A DNA stretch of 64,000 nt from assembly GCA_026986775.1 (NCBI GenBank), contig JALSNX010000019.1, positions 45,225 through 109,224 on the forward strand, in the 5' to 3' direction. Source of the stretch: Caldifarciminota bacterium (GTDB lineage: Bacteria; Hydrothermota; Hydrothermia; UBA1063; CAJXJZ01). The position numbers and the translations under genes are program-made. The notes under the pieces were generated by a model. The model searched no databases, was not told the DNA's origin, and saw only the letters and a list, made by a program, of their open reading frames with translations. Shown piece after piece: positions 9,575-17,861 of this stretch. Each line of letters begins with the position of its first letter. The stretch's first letter is position 1.

Positions 9575-10809
9575 TGGGTATTATGCTTATCCTTCTAATT
9601 TCATCTGTATTTAACTATCAAAGGATTTCCAGTATTCTGACATTCAGCGAAAACGCTTTTTATGAAGATTTTAATCCAGTACCATCTTTTTCAAAATATT
9701 CGTGGATTGACTTTGCGCCATCTTACACTGTTATAAGTTTTGGTAAAACCCTTGAATTAAAAAATGCTGAGGCTGGAATAAGTATACATCTAAAACGTGG
9801 AGATTCTACACTCTACCCTTCAAAACTCTGGAACAACCTCTTTGCTGCAGACTATAACGCCCTCTACCTTAGATACAGTGTAGGTGCATTTGATCTGATT
9901 GTTGGAAGAATTCCTGTAAAGTGGAGTCCATCACCTCTGTCATCTTTAATATTCACAGGCTATGAACCCGGTATGGACCTTTTTTACTATAGCATAACAA
10001 AAGAACCTTTTAAACTGGATTATTTTTTCTCTCCTTTATACGATAACAAGCCTCTTAGATACCTTGTAGCACACAGACTTCTTTTCAGACCTTCAGAAAA
10101 TATTCAGCTGAGTTTTAGGGATATAATTCTATATAAAACGTCATCAAACGCTCCAGATTTTTACTATTTTAACCCATTTGCCATTTACTATTTACGTCAA
10201 TGGGCACTGGACTCTTCAGGCTTAACAAACTCCATATTTGACTTTACAGGAGAATTAAAAAGAGGTAACTTTCACCTGTATGGAGAACTTCTGATTGACG
10301 ATTTTCCTTACATAAAGGTTTACCATGAAAATCCAAGAATGGGCGTACTGGGAGGAATAGTTTATAGAAAGAATAACTTTTCAATTCTTGCCGAATATGT
10401 CAGGGTTAACAGGTTTACATACTGCTACTATACCTTTGCACCATACATGGGATACAGGTACTTTAATATGCCACTGGGGCATATAAAAGGAAATGACTTT
10501 GATAGAATAGCACTTGTTTCTTTAAAAAGGACAGGATGGGGAGAACTTGGTCTCAAAATCGCATATCTAAGGCATGGAGAAGGCACACTTGACGAAACTT
10601 ACAGGTCAACCAGCGAAGAATCCGAAAACTATTTTCTGAGTGGAACTGTTGAGCATGTGCTGGCAACATCAATAATAGGGAGTGCAGGTGCCAGAAGATT
10701 TCGTATCTATATATCACCCAGTTTCCATTACATTAACAATTACCGTCATGTAGAAGGATATACCGCTACTCTTTTAGGATTTACATTATCTATGCAATTC
10801 TACCTATGA
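9574..10809 (+). CDS. Outer-membrane barrel, capsule-assembly Wzi-like
   Basis: Exported protein of 411 residues with a short hydrophobic N-terminus (MGIMLILLISSVF). The body is made of alternating aromatic/hydrophobic beta-strands and ends in an aromatic, barrel-type C-terminus (MQFYL). The segment IVGRIPVKWSPSPLSSLIF and the following GMDLFYYSI resemble the conserved region of Wzi-type capsule assembly proteins, which hold capsule at the outer membrane. The location inside the polysaccharide operon fits this. Fold assignment is by pattern, so another barrel family is possible. Confidence 0.6.
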   Translation: MGIMLILLISSVFNYQRISSILTFSENAFYEDFNPVPSFSKYSWIDFAPSYTVISFGKTLELKNAEAGISIHLKRGDSTLYPSKLWNNLFAADYNALYLRYSVGAFDLIVGRIPVKWSPSPLSSLIFTGYEPGMDLFYYSITKEPFKLDYFFSPLYDNKPLRYLVAHRLLFRPSENIQLSFRDIILYKTSSNAPDFYYFNPFAIYYLRQWALDSSGLTNSIFDFTGELKRGNFHLYGELLIDDFPYIKVYHENPRMGVLGGIVYRKNNFSILAEYVRVNRFTYCYYTFAPYMGYRYFNMPLGHIKGNDFDRIALVSLKRTGWGELGLKIAYLRHGEGTLDETYRSTSEESENYFLSGTVEHVLATSIIGSAGARRFRIYISPSFHYINNYRHVEGYTATLLGFTLSMQFYL

Positions 10810-11345
10810 ACGAATTTAAAAAACTTTTATATGACATAAAGCGTATCATAGGTAAAAGAAAACAAAGAGTTTTCATTTTACCTTTTAATAGATGTTTTGT
10901 GGGCATTCTCCTGTACCGTATTGAAAGATTCCTGTTCAAAATATTTGGAAAATTTTATCCTGTTGTTCGGGTTCCTCTTGCTCCTATTTTCTCGTTAATG
11001 CAGGCATATTCTAATATAGATATACATTATCACGCAGATATCAAAGAAGGACTTTTAATACTCCATCCTTCAGCAGGAGTTGTAATATCCGGGAAATCAC
11101 GTATAGGTCGTAATTTGACTCTGACAGGGGGAAATATAATAGGATTAAAACACGGATGTAACAAGTCACACTGCATAGAAATAGGTGATAACTGTACCCT
11201 TGGCGCAAACGCCACTGTAATAGGTCCACTTAAATTGGGTAATAATATCTTTATTGGTGCCAATGCATGTGTGGTAAAATCATACAAGGAAGATAATATT
11301 ATTTTGGTGGGAGTTCCGGCCAGAAAGCTGAATGAGATATCCTGA
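10806..11345 (+). CDS. Hexapeptide-repeat acetyltransferase, CysE-like
   Basis: Acetyl-CoA-dependent O-acetyltransferase of 179 residues with a left-handed beta-helix. The hexapeptide pattern is clear from about residue 95 (IGRNLTLTGGNIIG, then IGDNCTLGANATVIG, IFIGANACV), closing with VGVPARK. The N-terminal helical part resembles serine acetyltransferase. In this context it more likely decorates the polysaccharide than makes cysteine. It starts in the stop of the barrel gene (ATGA), and its last 47 bp overlap the end of a convergent gene. Confidence 0.8.
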   Translation: MNEFKKLLYDIKRIIGKRKQRVFILPFNRCFVGILLYRIERFLFKIFGKFYPVVRVPLAPIFSLMQAYSNIDIHYHADIKEGLLILHPSAGVVISGKSRIGRNLTLTGGNIIGLKHGCNKSHCIEIGDNCTLGANATVIGPLKLGNNIFIGANACVVKSYKEDNIILVGVPARKLNEIS

Positions 11346-12576
11346 AAAAGTAAGACAATGCATAACTGATAGGTATAAACAGTAACCCTATAACAGGGGC
11401 CATGTACCGTACTATGGATAATACCAGCACTGTCATACACCATGTGTAAAGAACAATGCTCCATAATACCACCACAGCTTCTTTTTTCTTTTTCCAGAGT
11501 AAAAAAGAACCAATAATAGACAGCAGAAAAAATGGTACTTGAATCAAAAGAATGACCAACTCCTTTTTAGGATTTTGACTATCAGTCCCGAACAAAGCTC
11601 TAACAATCTTGATTACCACAAATCCAAGGACTCCAGATGGATTTTCTCTAAATTGTCCCCCCAGAAATTCTACTATCTCCTGAAAGGAATTAAGTTTTGC
11701 TGAGTCCTGCAAATTCGCTGCCTGTAAAGATACCTTGTAAATTGGATAAGGCAAATTTAGTAGTCTTCTATAGTGTTTATAGCCTGAAAACGCTGTAATA
11801 CCATCTCTGATACTGTAAAACCCGCCTTCGCTCAGAGTGATAATTTTACCCGTTTTATTGTATACATAAAGCTCCCATGGCAGCACACTCATTAAGTTAC
11901 CCGATAATAAAACAATTGATACAAGGAATATCCACTTATTTTTTCTCCTATCTGTTAAATATAACCATCTACCAATCAATAGTAAACCGAATATGATTCC
12001 TAACAATATATTTATCGGCCTTATCAAGGATGATACACCAGTTAAAGCACCCGTAAATAATGCAAGGTATATATCTTTACGAGCATATTTTGTTTTAAAA
12101 AATAATCTTAGATAGAAATATATTGCCAGATATAGAAAAGGTATAAAAACAGGCTCACTTAATGGCCGGTTGATTAACCATAAGTTCAAGGGATATAGTA
12201 TCCACAAAAATGAGGCAATAAAAGAAGTAATGCTGTCTAAGAACAGATTACTTGTTTTAAAAATAAGCACTGAGCCCCAGCTCATGCTTAGTAAAATTAT
12301 AATTTGCAATACTTTTTCAAACGGTATGTGAATATACCACCCAGTTATGTAACTAAATGCAATTACCAAAGGAAAGCCCGGAGGATAACGAGTTGCAATC
12401 TTTCCATTTTTCCATGTAATGCCATCTCCAACTGCTATATTTAATCCCACGGGTTTGTAAAAGGAATTGTAATCTACTATTTCGTTATGCCATTTACCAG
12501 CAGGTGTTATTCTGTAACCTGTAAATATTAAGATTGATAAAAAGAAAACATAAATAGAACTTATTCTAAATCTCAA
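11299..12576 (-). CDS. PMT/GT39-like integral membrane glycosyltransferase
   Basis: Polytopic protein of 425 residues with roughly ten transmembrane segments, resembling the ArnT/PMT superfamily that moves sugars from polyprenyl-phosphate carriers at the periplasmic face. After the first helix, the periplasmic loop contains NGKIATRYPPGFPLVI, the YPPG motif usual at the start of the second helix. The acidic residue expected in the first loop (WHNEIVDYN) is present. It overlaps the upstream DUF2726 gene by 4 bp and the convergent acetyltransferase gene by 47 bp. Substrate unknown. Confidence 0.7.
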   Translation of the reverse strand: MRFRISSIYVFFLSILIFTGYRITPAGKWHNEIVDYNSFYKPVGLNIAVGDGITWKNGKIATRYPPGFPLVIAFSYITGWYIHIPFEKVLQIIILLSMSWGSVLIFKTSNLFLDSITSFIASFLWILYPLNLWLINRPLSEPVFIPFLYLAIYFYLRLFFKTKYARKDIYLALFTGALTGVSSLIRPINILLGIIFGLLLIGRWLYLTDRRKNKWIFLVSIVLLSGNLMSVLPWELYVYNKTGKIITLSEGGFYSIRDGITAFSGYKHYRRLLNLPYPIYKVSLQAANLQDSAKLNSFQEIVEFLGGQFRENPSGVLGFVVIKIVRALFGTDSQNPKKELVILLIQVPFFLLSIIGSFLLWKKKKEAVVVLWSIVLYTWCMTVLVLSIVRYMAPVIGLLFIPISYALSYFFRISHSAFWPELPPK

Positions 12577-13040
12577 TTTAATAATTCCTTTAAGGATCTC
12601 AAGGAAAACTTTTCTCCATATTTCACATGTATTACTGGCACATTGGCCGATTTAAGAGCATTGTCAAGGAATATATCTCTCTTTTTTCGGTCTTCTCTCG
12701 TATGTGTTTCATCGTCATACTCAATAACAAGCACAGGCTCATAATAGGGCTTTTTAAATACTACAAAATCCACTATTTTCTTGTTAATCCTGTTGAAATG
12801 ACGCCAGAATTCTTTTCCGCCAACAGATACCTCAATAACTCTTGAAAGCGGAACCTGGGGAAACACCGCATAAATATCAGCGTCAATTTCTGAAAGTAGA
12901 TGCTCGTAAAATTTTCTCTCAGGAATACTCATAAGATATTTTCGTCTCCTGAAAGGATATTTTTCCTTTTTTTTTATACTTAGCAAAACAAAAAAAAGTA
13001 GTAAAACTGCAAATACATAAAGTAACATAAAATTACTCAT
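12573..13040 (-). CDS. DUF2726 (nuclease-like fold) membrane-anchored protein
   Basis: Protein of 155 residues. An N-terminal transmembrane helix (about residues 3-22) is followed by a basic stretch and a DUF2726 domain. The domain pattern is clear: IPERKFYEHLL, then FPQVPLSRVIEV, KIVDFVVFK and VIEYDDETH near residue 110, ending in a strand-helix unit (VPVIHVKYG). DUF2726 is thought to have a restriction-endonuclease-like core, with the D and EYDD acidic residues as candidate metal ligands; its cellular role is not established. It is followed with 4-bp overlap by the GT39-like gene. Confidence 0.72.
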   Translation of the reverse strand: MSNFMLLYVFAVLLLFFVLLSIKKKEKYPFRRRKYLMSIPERKFYEHLLSEIDADIYAVFPQVPLSRVIEVSVGGKEFWRHFNRINKKIVDFVVFKKPYYEPVLVIEYDDETHTREDRKKRDIFLDNALKSANVPVIHVKYGEKFSLRSLKELLN

Positions 13041-13059
13041 CCCGGTGCCTTTTCTTTAA

Positions 13060-13087
13060 ATTATAATTTACCTCTCTGGAAAATCAA
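13060..13087 (-). promoter_or_regulatory. Promoter of the DUF2726/GT39 pair
   Basis: Minus-strand TTGATT (13082-13087), 16-nt spacer, TATAAT (13060-13065). Start codon ATG at 13040, giving a leader of about a dozen bases. No clear Shine-Dalgarno is seen. Divergent to the promoter at 13109-13137. Confidence 0.5.
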
Positions 13088-13108
13088 AAGTTTTGAGTAT
13101 TATTCTAT

Positions 13109-13137
13109 TTGCATATACTCTATTGCTAATTTAAAAT
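13109..13137 (+). promoter_or_regulatory. Promoter of the NYN-small gene-SIR2 operon
   Basis: TTGCAT (13109-13114), a 17-nt spacer and TAAAAT (13132-13137) lie about 29 nt before the ATG at 13166, with purine-rich AAGAAGAGAAG between. I see no other clear promoter before the SIR2 gene, so the three plus-strand genes are probably one transcript. Confidence 0.5.
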
Positions 13138-13165
13138 ATGCTTAAGAAGATAAGAAGAGAAGAAA

Positions 13166-13624
13166 ATGAAATACATAATTGACGGCTATAATATGCTCAG
13201 ACACCCTCTATTTAATTCCTATCTTTCTGAAAACCCGGAAGATACCGTAAAGGCCATTGTTCCGGCACTTAAGGAAGAAGCGGGGGTTAACTTCATTATA
13301 GTATTTGACGGAAAGTTTGAGATTCCCCCAGATTTGATTAATTTCGTCAGAACCTCCGGGAAATCACAGGATGCAGATTCTTATATAGTTAATCTTCTTT
13401 TAAGAGAAGGCACTGAAAATAAAATAGTTGTAACCAACGATGTTCACCTTAGCATGCGTATAAGGTCCATTGGTGGGCGTGTCATAAGTGTTGAAGAGTT
13501 TTTCCAGATTGTACGAAAAAAACGAAGCAGAATATCAAAACGCATTGTAACAAAGGACGGTATGAGCAAAAAGGAGATGGACGAAATAAACCGTGAACTG
13601 AAAGAATTATGGGGTATAGAATAA
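13166..13624 (+). CDS. YacP-like NYN-domain (PIN-like) ribonuclease
   Basis: Protein of 152 residues of the NYN/PIN-like superfamily, closest in pattern to YacP (Rae1-type) proteins. The acidic residues of the active site are visible: IDGYNM at residues 5-10, FDGK near 48, SQDADSYI near 70, and TNDVHLSMR near 91. The C-terminal 35 residues are a basic/acidic helix. Family members cleave RNA, some on the ribosome. Here it is the first gene of an operon with a broken small gene and a SIR2-like gene, so a role in that system is possible but not shown. Confidence 0.75.
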   Translation: MKYIIDGYNMLRHPLFNSYLSENPEDTVKAIVPALKEEAGVNFIIVFDGKFEIPPDLINFVRTSGKSQDADSYIVNLLLREGTENKIVVTNDVHLSMRIRSIGGRVISVEEFFQIVRKKRSRISKRIVTKDGMSKKEMDEINRELKELWGIE

Positions 13625-13700
13625 AAATAAAATCGATAAAATTCTTGCCATATCTAACTATACCGGCAGGTGCTCTTGCAATTTATACACTTTTGAAAAG

Positions 13701-13716
13701 AAGGAGGTCAAATATG
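13701..13716 (+). promoter_or_regulatory. Strong ribosome binding site fixing the start at 13714
   Basis: AAGGAGGT (13701-13708) precedes ATG 13714-13716. This makes 13714 the likely start of the small repeat-containing gene. The same frame is open back to an ATG at 13609, which overlaps the upstream gene; the extra 35 residues would form a single membrane helix with a basic tail (ALAIYTLLKRRR), so a membrane-anchored longer form cannot be excluded. Confidence 0.65.
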
Positions 13717-14142
13717 TCAAAGTTAAAATTATATGGATATATTTATAAAATCAAACCTGAAAAAAGTACAGAAAAAATCAGCATAGAAACCTGAAAAAAG
13801 TACAGAAAAAATCAGCATAGAAACCTGAAAAAAGTACAGAAAAAATCAGCATAGAAACCTGAAAAAAGTACAGAAAAAATCAGCATAGAAATAGAAGTAC
13901 ATAAAATCAGTTCAGATAATTCTCTGAACATCAATGGAATTAATATAACTAAGATAATAGAAATGAGATTTATTGTTGACTTAGTTTTAGAAAATGATAT
14001 AAAAATTATCAACACAACATGTTTACGAGTAGGAGATAAGATTTGTGTAAACCTGAAAGATAATGGTAAAATAGAAGAATCAAAAGATAGTGGTAAAATA
14101 GAAGTAGAATCAATTGAATTAATATCGGAATTTACTGAGTAG
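13714..14142 (+). pseudogene. Small SIR2-linked gene interrupted by a 34-bp tandem repeat
   Basis: As it stands, translation from 13714 gives 26 residues and stops at TGA 13792-13794, inside the second of four 34-bp repeats; a TAG follows in the same frame at 13852-13854. After the array the same frame is open again to TAG 14140-14142 (for example IEVHKISSDN, then INTTCLRVGDKICVNLKDN). With one repeat copy instead of four (102 bp less) the frame is continuous and codes for a 108-residue protein rich in beta-strand-type sequence. The stop lies 2 bp before the SIR2 start, so the pair should be co-translated. I do not recognise the family. It may be a true pseudogene, a length-switched gene or an assembly error in the array. 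Confidence 0.75.
13756..13891 (+). repeat. Four perfect tandem copies of a 34-bp unit
   Basis: Copies at 13756-13789, 13790-13823, 13824-13857 and 13858-13891 are identical. The unit begins CCTGAAAAAAGTACAG and ends ATCAGCATAGAAA. No spacers separate the copies, so this is not a CRISPR array. The unit length is not a multiple of three, so each copy shifts the reading frame. The sequence just after the array (GAAGTACATAAAATCAG) is a loose partial match to the unit. Confidence 0.98.
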
Positions 14143-14144
14143 CA

Positions 14145-15788
14145 ATGGACAGAACACTTATAATTATCGGTGCTGGATTTTCCCATGGTATTGGGCTTCC
14201 ATTAACTAAAGAAATAGATGAATTTTTCAAGCATCTTTGTGGAAGTGGAAAGATAAGGGAAAGAATCAAAAATTCTTCAGTCTCAAAATACCTTGATGAA
14301 GAATCTGTAAAAGACTTTGAAACAACATTGAGTATACTACTTGATGGAAACGGAGCAAATACCATACACAAAGCATATTTAGAAAGGGAGAAAAGGTTAA
14401 ATGAGTATATTAATAGATTTACAAAAGAAATTGGAGGAAATGAAAGTATCAATTCAACCTTAAGACATTATCTCATGACCATGGAACGTACATACGACTG
14501 GCTTGCTCTCAAATCTATCTGCGCAGCACTTGGATTTACCACAGGTAATAAAAAATACACAATCGTTGAAGTTTTGACAACCATACAAAAGGCTCACTCT
14601 GATGGCGTATCAATCCCTACCAGAGAACTCTTTGATAAGGAAGAAAGGATTGGATATGAATTTCACTACAACAATAGATACAGGTTACATGGAGCATTGA
14701 ACGCTTACAAATTGCTCGTTCTAAAACTCATAAAGCATATATATAGAACATATTCAGGCGATAATACCATTTGTAAATACAGAAAATTCTTTAAAGATCT
14801 GCATGAAAAGGCTATATCCTTCTTTCCTGCTGGTAAACCTTTCTTGAAAGATAATTTTGTAAGTCCAATTGCATTTGTCACTTACAATTGGGATATTTTA
14901 AGTGTATTCTTGGCAATGAAGGCCAACAGAGACATAAACAAATCAACTTTTAAAAGAGAACTAACTTATATGGATATTGGAGAAGGATTTTCTTTAGTTA
15001 AACTCGCAGGTGACTATACTGAAGAAAATGCAGCTCTCTTCTCTGCAACAGAAACGGTTGCTGCATATGTAAACCAAATGTTTTATGAAAAAAGCTCTGG
15101 CTTCAGATACAAACTTAATATCATAAAACATTTTATACCCCATGGACTCTTTAATGTGAGGATATGCCCCAGATGCCATTCAGCATTTATGATATGGCCA
15201 GATGATGTGGGAAAAGTAGAACTTAAAACCTTAAGCGAGGTACTTGCACTTGAACCAATTCCCTCAATTGAAGATGTAAGAAGGCTTTACAGGAAATTTC
15301 CAAAGATTCGCAGAACTTATAAAAATGGCTTTACTGATACTCTAAACTGTCCGATTTGCCATCATAAAACTGACTTTTCTCACACCTACTTAAATGTTCA
15401 AACTATAATAAAACCCGATATGCCACCTTCACTTGGTAATATATACTTTGACTATGCTGACACTTTTGGAAAGGCGAATCATATAATATTGATGGGTTAC
15501 TCTTTTCCCGATGATGATCTGATAAATAACTACTTCTTAAAGATTCTAAGTATACAAAAAGGTAATCTATTACCTAAAAAGCTAACTGTTCTTACCCACA
15601 AAAAAGGGAAATTGAGAAAATGGTATCGCAAAATAGATATTGAACGTGACCCTGAACTTCAGGATGTAAATGCTACCATTGAAAGAGTAAACAAAATAGT
15701 TCCTGTAGAAGATTACAGGATTAACTTCTTGGGATTTCCAGAAGTCCTTGGAAAACTTACCCCACATGAAATACTTATGTTCACCTAA
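14145..15788 (+). CDS. SIR2-like NAD-binding protein with zinc ribbon
   Basis: Protein of 547 residues with a SIR2-family core. It has the NAD-binding loop GAGFSHG at residues 9-15, the N/D pair in YNWDI (N248, D250), the PHG histidine H333, a zinc ribbon (CPRC at 341-344, CPIC at 402-405), and the closing GYSFPDDD at 451-458. Most catalytic positions of sirtuins are retained. A long helical insert (about 30-235) separates the first loop from the rest. Bacterial proteins of this type are often NAD+-depleting effectors in anti-phage systems; that role is inferred here. The gene starts 2 bp after the repeat-broken small gene and ends about 60 bp before tRNA-Ala. Confidence 0.8.
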   Translation: MDRTLIIIGAGFSHGIGLPLTKEIDEFFKHLCGSGKIRERIKNSSVSKYLDEESVKDFETTLSILLDGNGANTIHKAYLEREKRLNEYINRFTKEIGGNESINSTLRHYLMTMERTYDWLALKSICAALGFTTGNKKYTIVEVLTTIQKAHSDGVSIPTRELFDKEERIGYEFHYNNRYRLHGALNAYKLLVLKLIKHIYRTYSGDNTICKYRKFFKDLHEKAISFFPAGKPFLKDNFVSPIAFVTYNWDILSVFLAMKANRDINKSTFKRELTYMDIGEGFSLVKLAGDYTEENAALFSATETVAAYVNQMFYEKSSGFRYKLNIIKHFIPHGLFNVRICPRCHSAFMIWPDDVGKVELKTLSEVLALEPIPSIEDVRRLYRKFPKIRRTYKNGFTDTLNCPICHHKTDFSHTYLNVQTIIKPDMPPSLGNIYFDYADTFGKANHIILMGYSFPDDDLINNYFLKILSIQKGNLLPKKLTVLTHKKGKLRKWYRKIDIERDPELQDVNATIERVNKIVPVEDYRINFLGFPEVLGKLTPHEILMFT

Positions 15789-15824
15789 AAATAAAAACTT
15801 CTGTTGGGTCCGGATTTAAGGATT

Positions 15825-15830
15825 TATAAT
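15825..15830 (+). promoter_or_regulatory. -10 box for tRNA-Ala
   Basis: TATAAT lies 17 nt before the mature 5' end of the tRNA. A -35 element is poor (TTGGGT at 15804-15809, spacing 15). It probably drives the tRNA alone. Confidence 0.4.
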
Positions 15831-15847
15831 ATAAACACTTTCCTCAT

Positions 15848-15920
15848 GGGGCTGTAGCTCAGTTGGGAGAGCGCCAGAATCGCACTCTGGAGGCCAGGGG
15901 TTCGAATCCCCTCAGCTCCA
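15848..15920 (+). tRNA. tRNA-Ala (anticodon CGC)
   Basis: All arms fold: acceptor GGGGCTG with CAGCTCC, D-stem GCTC/GAGC, anticodon stem CCAGA/TCTGG with loop ATCGCAC, and T-stem AGGGG/CCCCT with loop TTCGAAT. The anticodon at 15881-15883 is CGC, reading GCG. The third acceptor pair is G-U, the alanine identity element. Discriminator A; the 3' CCA is not encoded. The tail is T-rich and the gene ends 3 bp from the convergent pyrE stop. Confidence 0.97.
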
Positions 15921-15923
15921 TTT

Positions 15924-16493
15924 TTATTTTATAATTCCTGTTTTTTTGGTGGTAAGAGGTATGCTCTTTTCACAAAGAGGACAGGCTTCGGGCCTGTAAG
16001 TTCTGGCCGCAACCTCAAGCCCTGAAACTAAGGGAATGCCTGAAAAATCATTGGTCTTGTTTTCCCGTCTGTCCACAAGAACATAAATACCCACAATTGA
16101 GGCCTTATCTTCCAGAACCTTCAGCAGTTTCTTTATTGAACTTCCGGTTGTGAGAACATCATCTGTTAAAAGCAGTCTTTTTCCGTATATCTTAAACCCT
16201 CTGCCTATGTAAAATCCACCATCACTGTCCTTTTCTGCATAGATGGCGGGAATTTTCAAAAGTGAAGCAAGTGCAAAGGCAATAAATGCACCTCCGAACT
16301 CTGGGCCTATTACAGCATCAAAATCAAACTCTTTTATCTTTGAGACATCGTCTTTAATGTACTCAAAAAGGACATGTGGATATTCCATCAACCTGAATTT
16401 TTCAAAATAGGTGTCTGAATGAAGTCCTGATGTTAAAAGGAAGTGGCCTTTTTTTACCGCGCCAAGTTCTTCAAGAACCCTGAGTTTGTCCAT
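15924..16493 (-). CDS. pyrE: Orotate phosphoribosyltransferase
   Basis: Joins orotate to PRPP to give orotidine 5'-phosphate in pyrimidine synthesis, in the cytoplasm. The 189-residue protein has the N-terminal GHFLLTSGLHSDTYFEK orotate loop, the VIGPEFGG segment, and the PRPP-binding signature LLTDDVLTTGSS near residue 112. A CPLC pair near the C-terminus is typical of a subset of bacterial PyrE. It is the last gene of an operon with three signalling proteins, starting 3 bp after the HD-GYP stop. Confidence 0.93.
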   Translation of the reverse strand: MDKLRVLEELGAVKKGHFLLTSGLHSDTYFEKFRLMEYPHVLFEYIKDDVSKIKEFDFDAVIGPEFGGAFIAFALASLLKIPAIYAEKDSDGGFYIGRGFKIYGKRLLLTDDVLTTGSSIKKLLKVLEDKASIVGIYVLVDRRENKTNDFSGIPLVSGLEVAARTYRPEACPLCEKSIPLTTKKTGIIK

Positions 16494-16496
16494 CTC

Positions 16497-17861
16497 TTAG
16501 ATAAAATACTGTGCAGGGTCTATACCATACTTCCATGGAGTATCAGACTTCATAATAAATTTTTCTGAAAAGGCAAGGTCAAGAACCTGTGGTTTTACAT
16601 CATTACCGGCAGAATCCTTAATAATCTGTATTATGGGTTTGTCAAAATTTTCCTTACTCTTTGACTGTCCTATAACTATTCCCCATTCTCCAGTATTAAG
16701 AAACACCAGTGTTCCCATGGGATAAATACCAACAAGATTCACAAAGTATTTGACAAGTACAGGGTCAAAGAGTTTACCAGCGCCCTGTATAAGGTGGCGA
16801 AGCGCTTCTGAAGTTGACATGGGTATGGGGCTATAGACCCTCGGAGTGGTTACGGCATCGTAAAAATCTGTGATTCTCACAATTCTGCTTAAAAGACTCT
16901 GCTTCTCCATTTGAATAAATTCTGGATAGCCGGACTTATCATAATTTCTCTGGTGCTCCAGCGTGGCAACGATCACAGGTGCAGATTCGTCTGTCACACC
17001 AAGTAATTCACACAAAAGTTCAGCTCCCCTGAGCGGATGTTGCCTTATTATGTCCCACTCATCCGGAGTTAAAACGCTTGGTTTGGTAACTATTTCCTTG
17101 GGTAGTGTTGACATGCCAATGTCATGTAATAAAGCAGCCTGCCCCAATGCAAGAAGTTCACTGGTCTTAAGCCCAAGTCTTACACCCATGGAAAGGGAAA
17201 GTATGGCAACATTGACAGAATGGTTGTAAAGATAGTTATCATAGTTCTTGACAACTGTAAGTCCAAGCAATAATTGTTCAGACGTTTTCAGAGTATCAAT
17301 AAGATAATAAACCCCTACACTGAGTTTGGTCCGCATTTTCCGAACCTCTTTGGTCATGGCAATATTCTTAACAAGGCCTATGGTCTCAAAGTATACGGCC
17401 TTTACACGCTGCTTTGGGTCAAGTATTTCGCCTTTCTGTATAAGAGGTAAAATATTTATTTTCTCATCCAGTCCAGCGTTTGCAAGTTCTTTTTCTATAT
17501 GCTCTTTTTTCAGGCCATCTGTATTCAGAATACGAAGAAAGTTTAGAAGCTGAAGTGTATCAAGTTCATCTTTTACAACAAATCCACCGATATTTTTCCT
17601 TTTGAACATGTCAAGTACGGTCTTTACATAAGCAAAATTCATCGCGTGTATCCTCAGCCTCTCTCCATTTATATATATATACCAGTTTTTAACAGCAAAA
17701 CTGAACTCACTATCCTCCTTAACAGCGTTATTCGCAATATCCATAAGCCTTTGCAGATTACCTTTGAGAAGTGGGTGACTTTCATCATAGAGTTTTGCAC
17801 TTTTAAGTGTGGATACAAATAGTATTAGCAGATTATCAAGTTCACGTCCCGGCATTTTCAC
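16497..17861 (-). CDS. HD-GYP domain protein with degenerate metal site
   Basis: HD-GYP domains hydrolyse cyclic di-nucleotides such as c-di-GMP. In this 454-residue protein, residues 1-115 form an N-terminal domain like that of the next upstream gene product. The HD-GYP domain spans about 205-350: H214, the HD pair H246-D247, H275, and GYP at 311-313. The usual HHE before GYP is H303-Q304-R305, so a metal ligand is replaced and activity may be altered. A C-terminal strand-rich tail follows. It overlaps the HEAT gene by 20 bp and precedes pyrE. Confidence 0.85.
   Translation of the reverse strand: MKMPGRELDNLLILFVSTLKSAKLYDESHPLLKGNLQRLMDIANNAVKEDSEFSFAVKNWYIYINGERLRIHAMNFAYVKTVLDMFKRKNIGGFVVKDELDTLQLLNFLRILNTDGLKKEHIEKELANAGLDEKINILPLIQKGEILDPKQRVKAVYFETIGLVKNIAMTKEVRKMRTKLSVGVYYLIDTLKTSEQLLLGLTVVKNYDNYLYNHSVNVAILSLSMGVRLGLKTSELLALGQAALLHDIGMSTLPKEIVTKPSVLTPDEWDIIRQHPLRGAELLCELLGVTDESAPVIVATLEHQRNYDKSGYPEFIQMEKQSLLSRIVRITDFYDAVTTPRVYSPIPMSTSEALRHLIQGAGKLFDPVLVKYFVNLVGIYPMGTLVFLNTGEWGIVIGQSKSKENFDKPIIQIIKDSAGNDVKPQVLDLAFSEKFIMKSDTPWKYGIDPAQYFI

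Noticed and set aside
11030..11464. A minus-strand frame of 144 residues under the acetyltransferase gene
   Set aside because: It overlaps two recognised genes and has no family sequence or start signal.
13756..13794. Programmed frameshifting at AAAAAAG in the repeats to read through the array
   Set aside because: The reading frame does not place the slippery codons correctly, and one shift per repeat copy would be needed to reach the downstream frame.
13756..13891. The 34-bp repeats as a CRISPR array
   Set aside because: The copies are directly contiguous with no spacers, lie inside a gene, and no cas genes are present.
15848..15920. tRNA-Ala as an integration site with an attachment repeat
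   Set aside because: I saw no second copy of the tRNA 3' end nearby and no integrase gene in the window.
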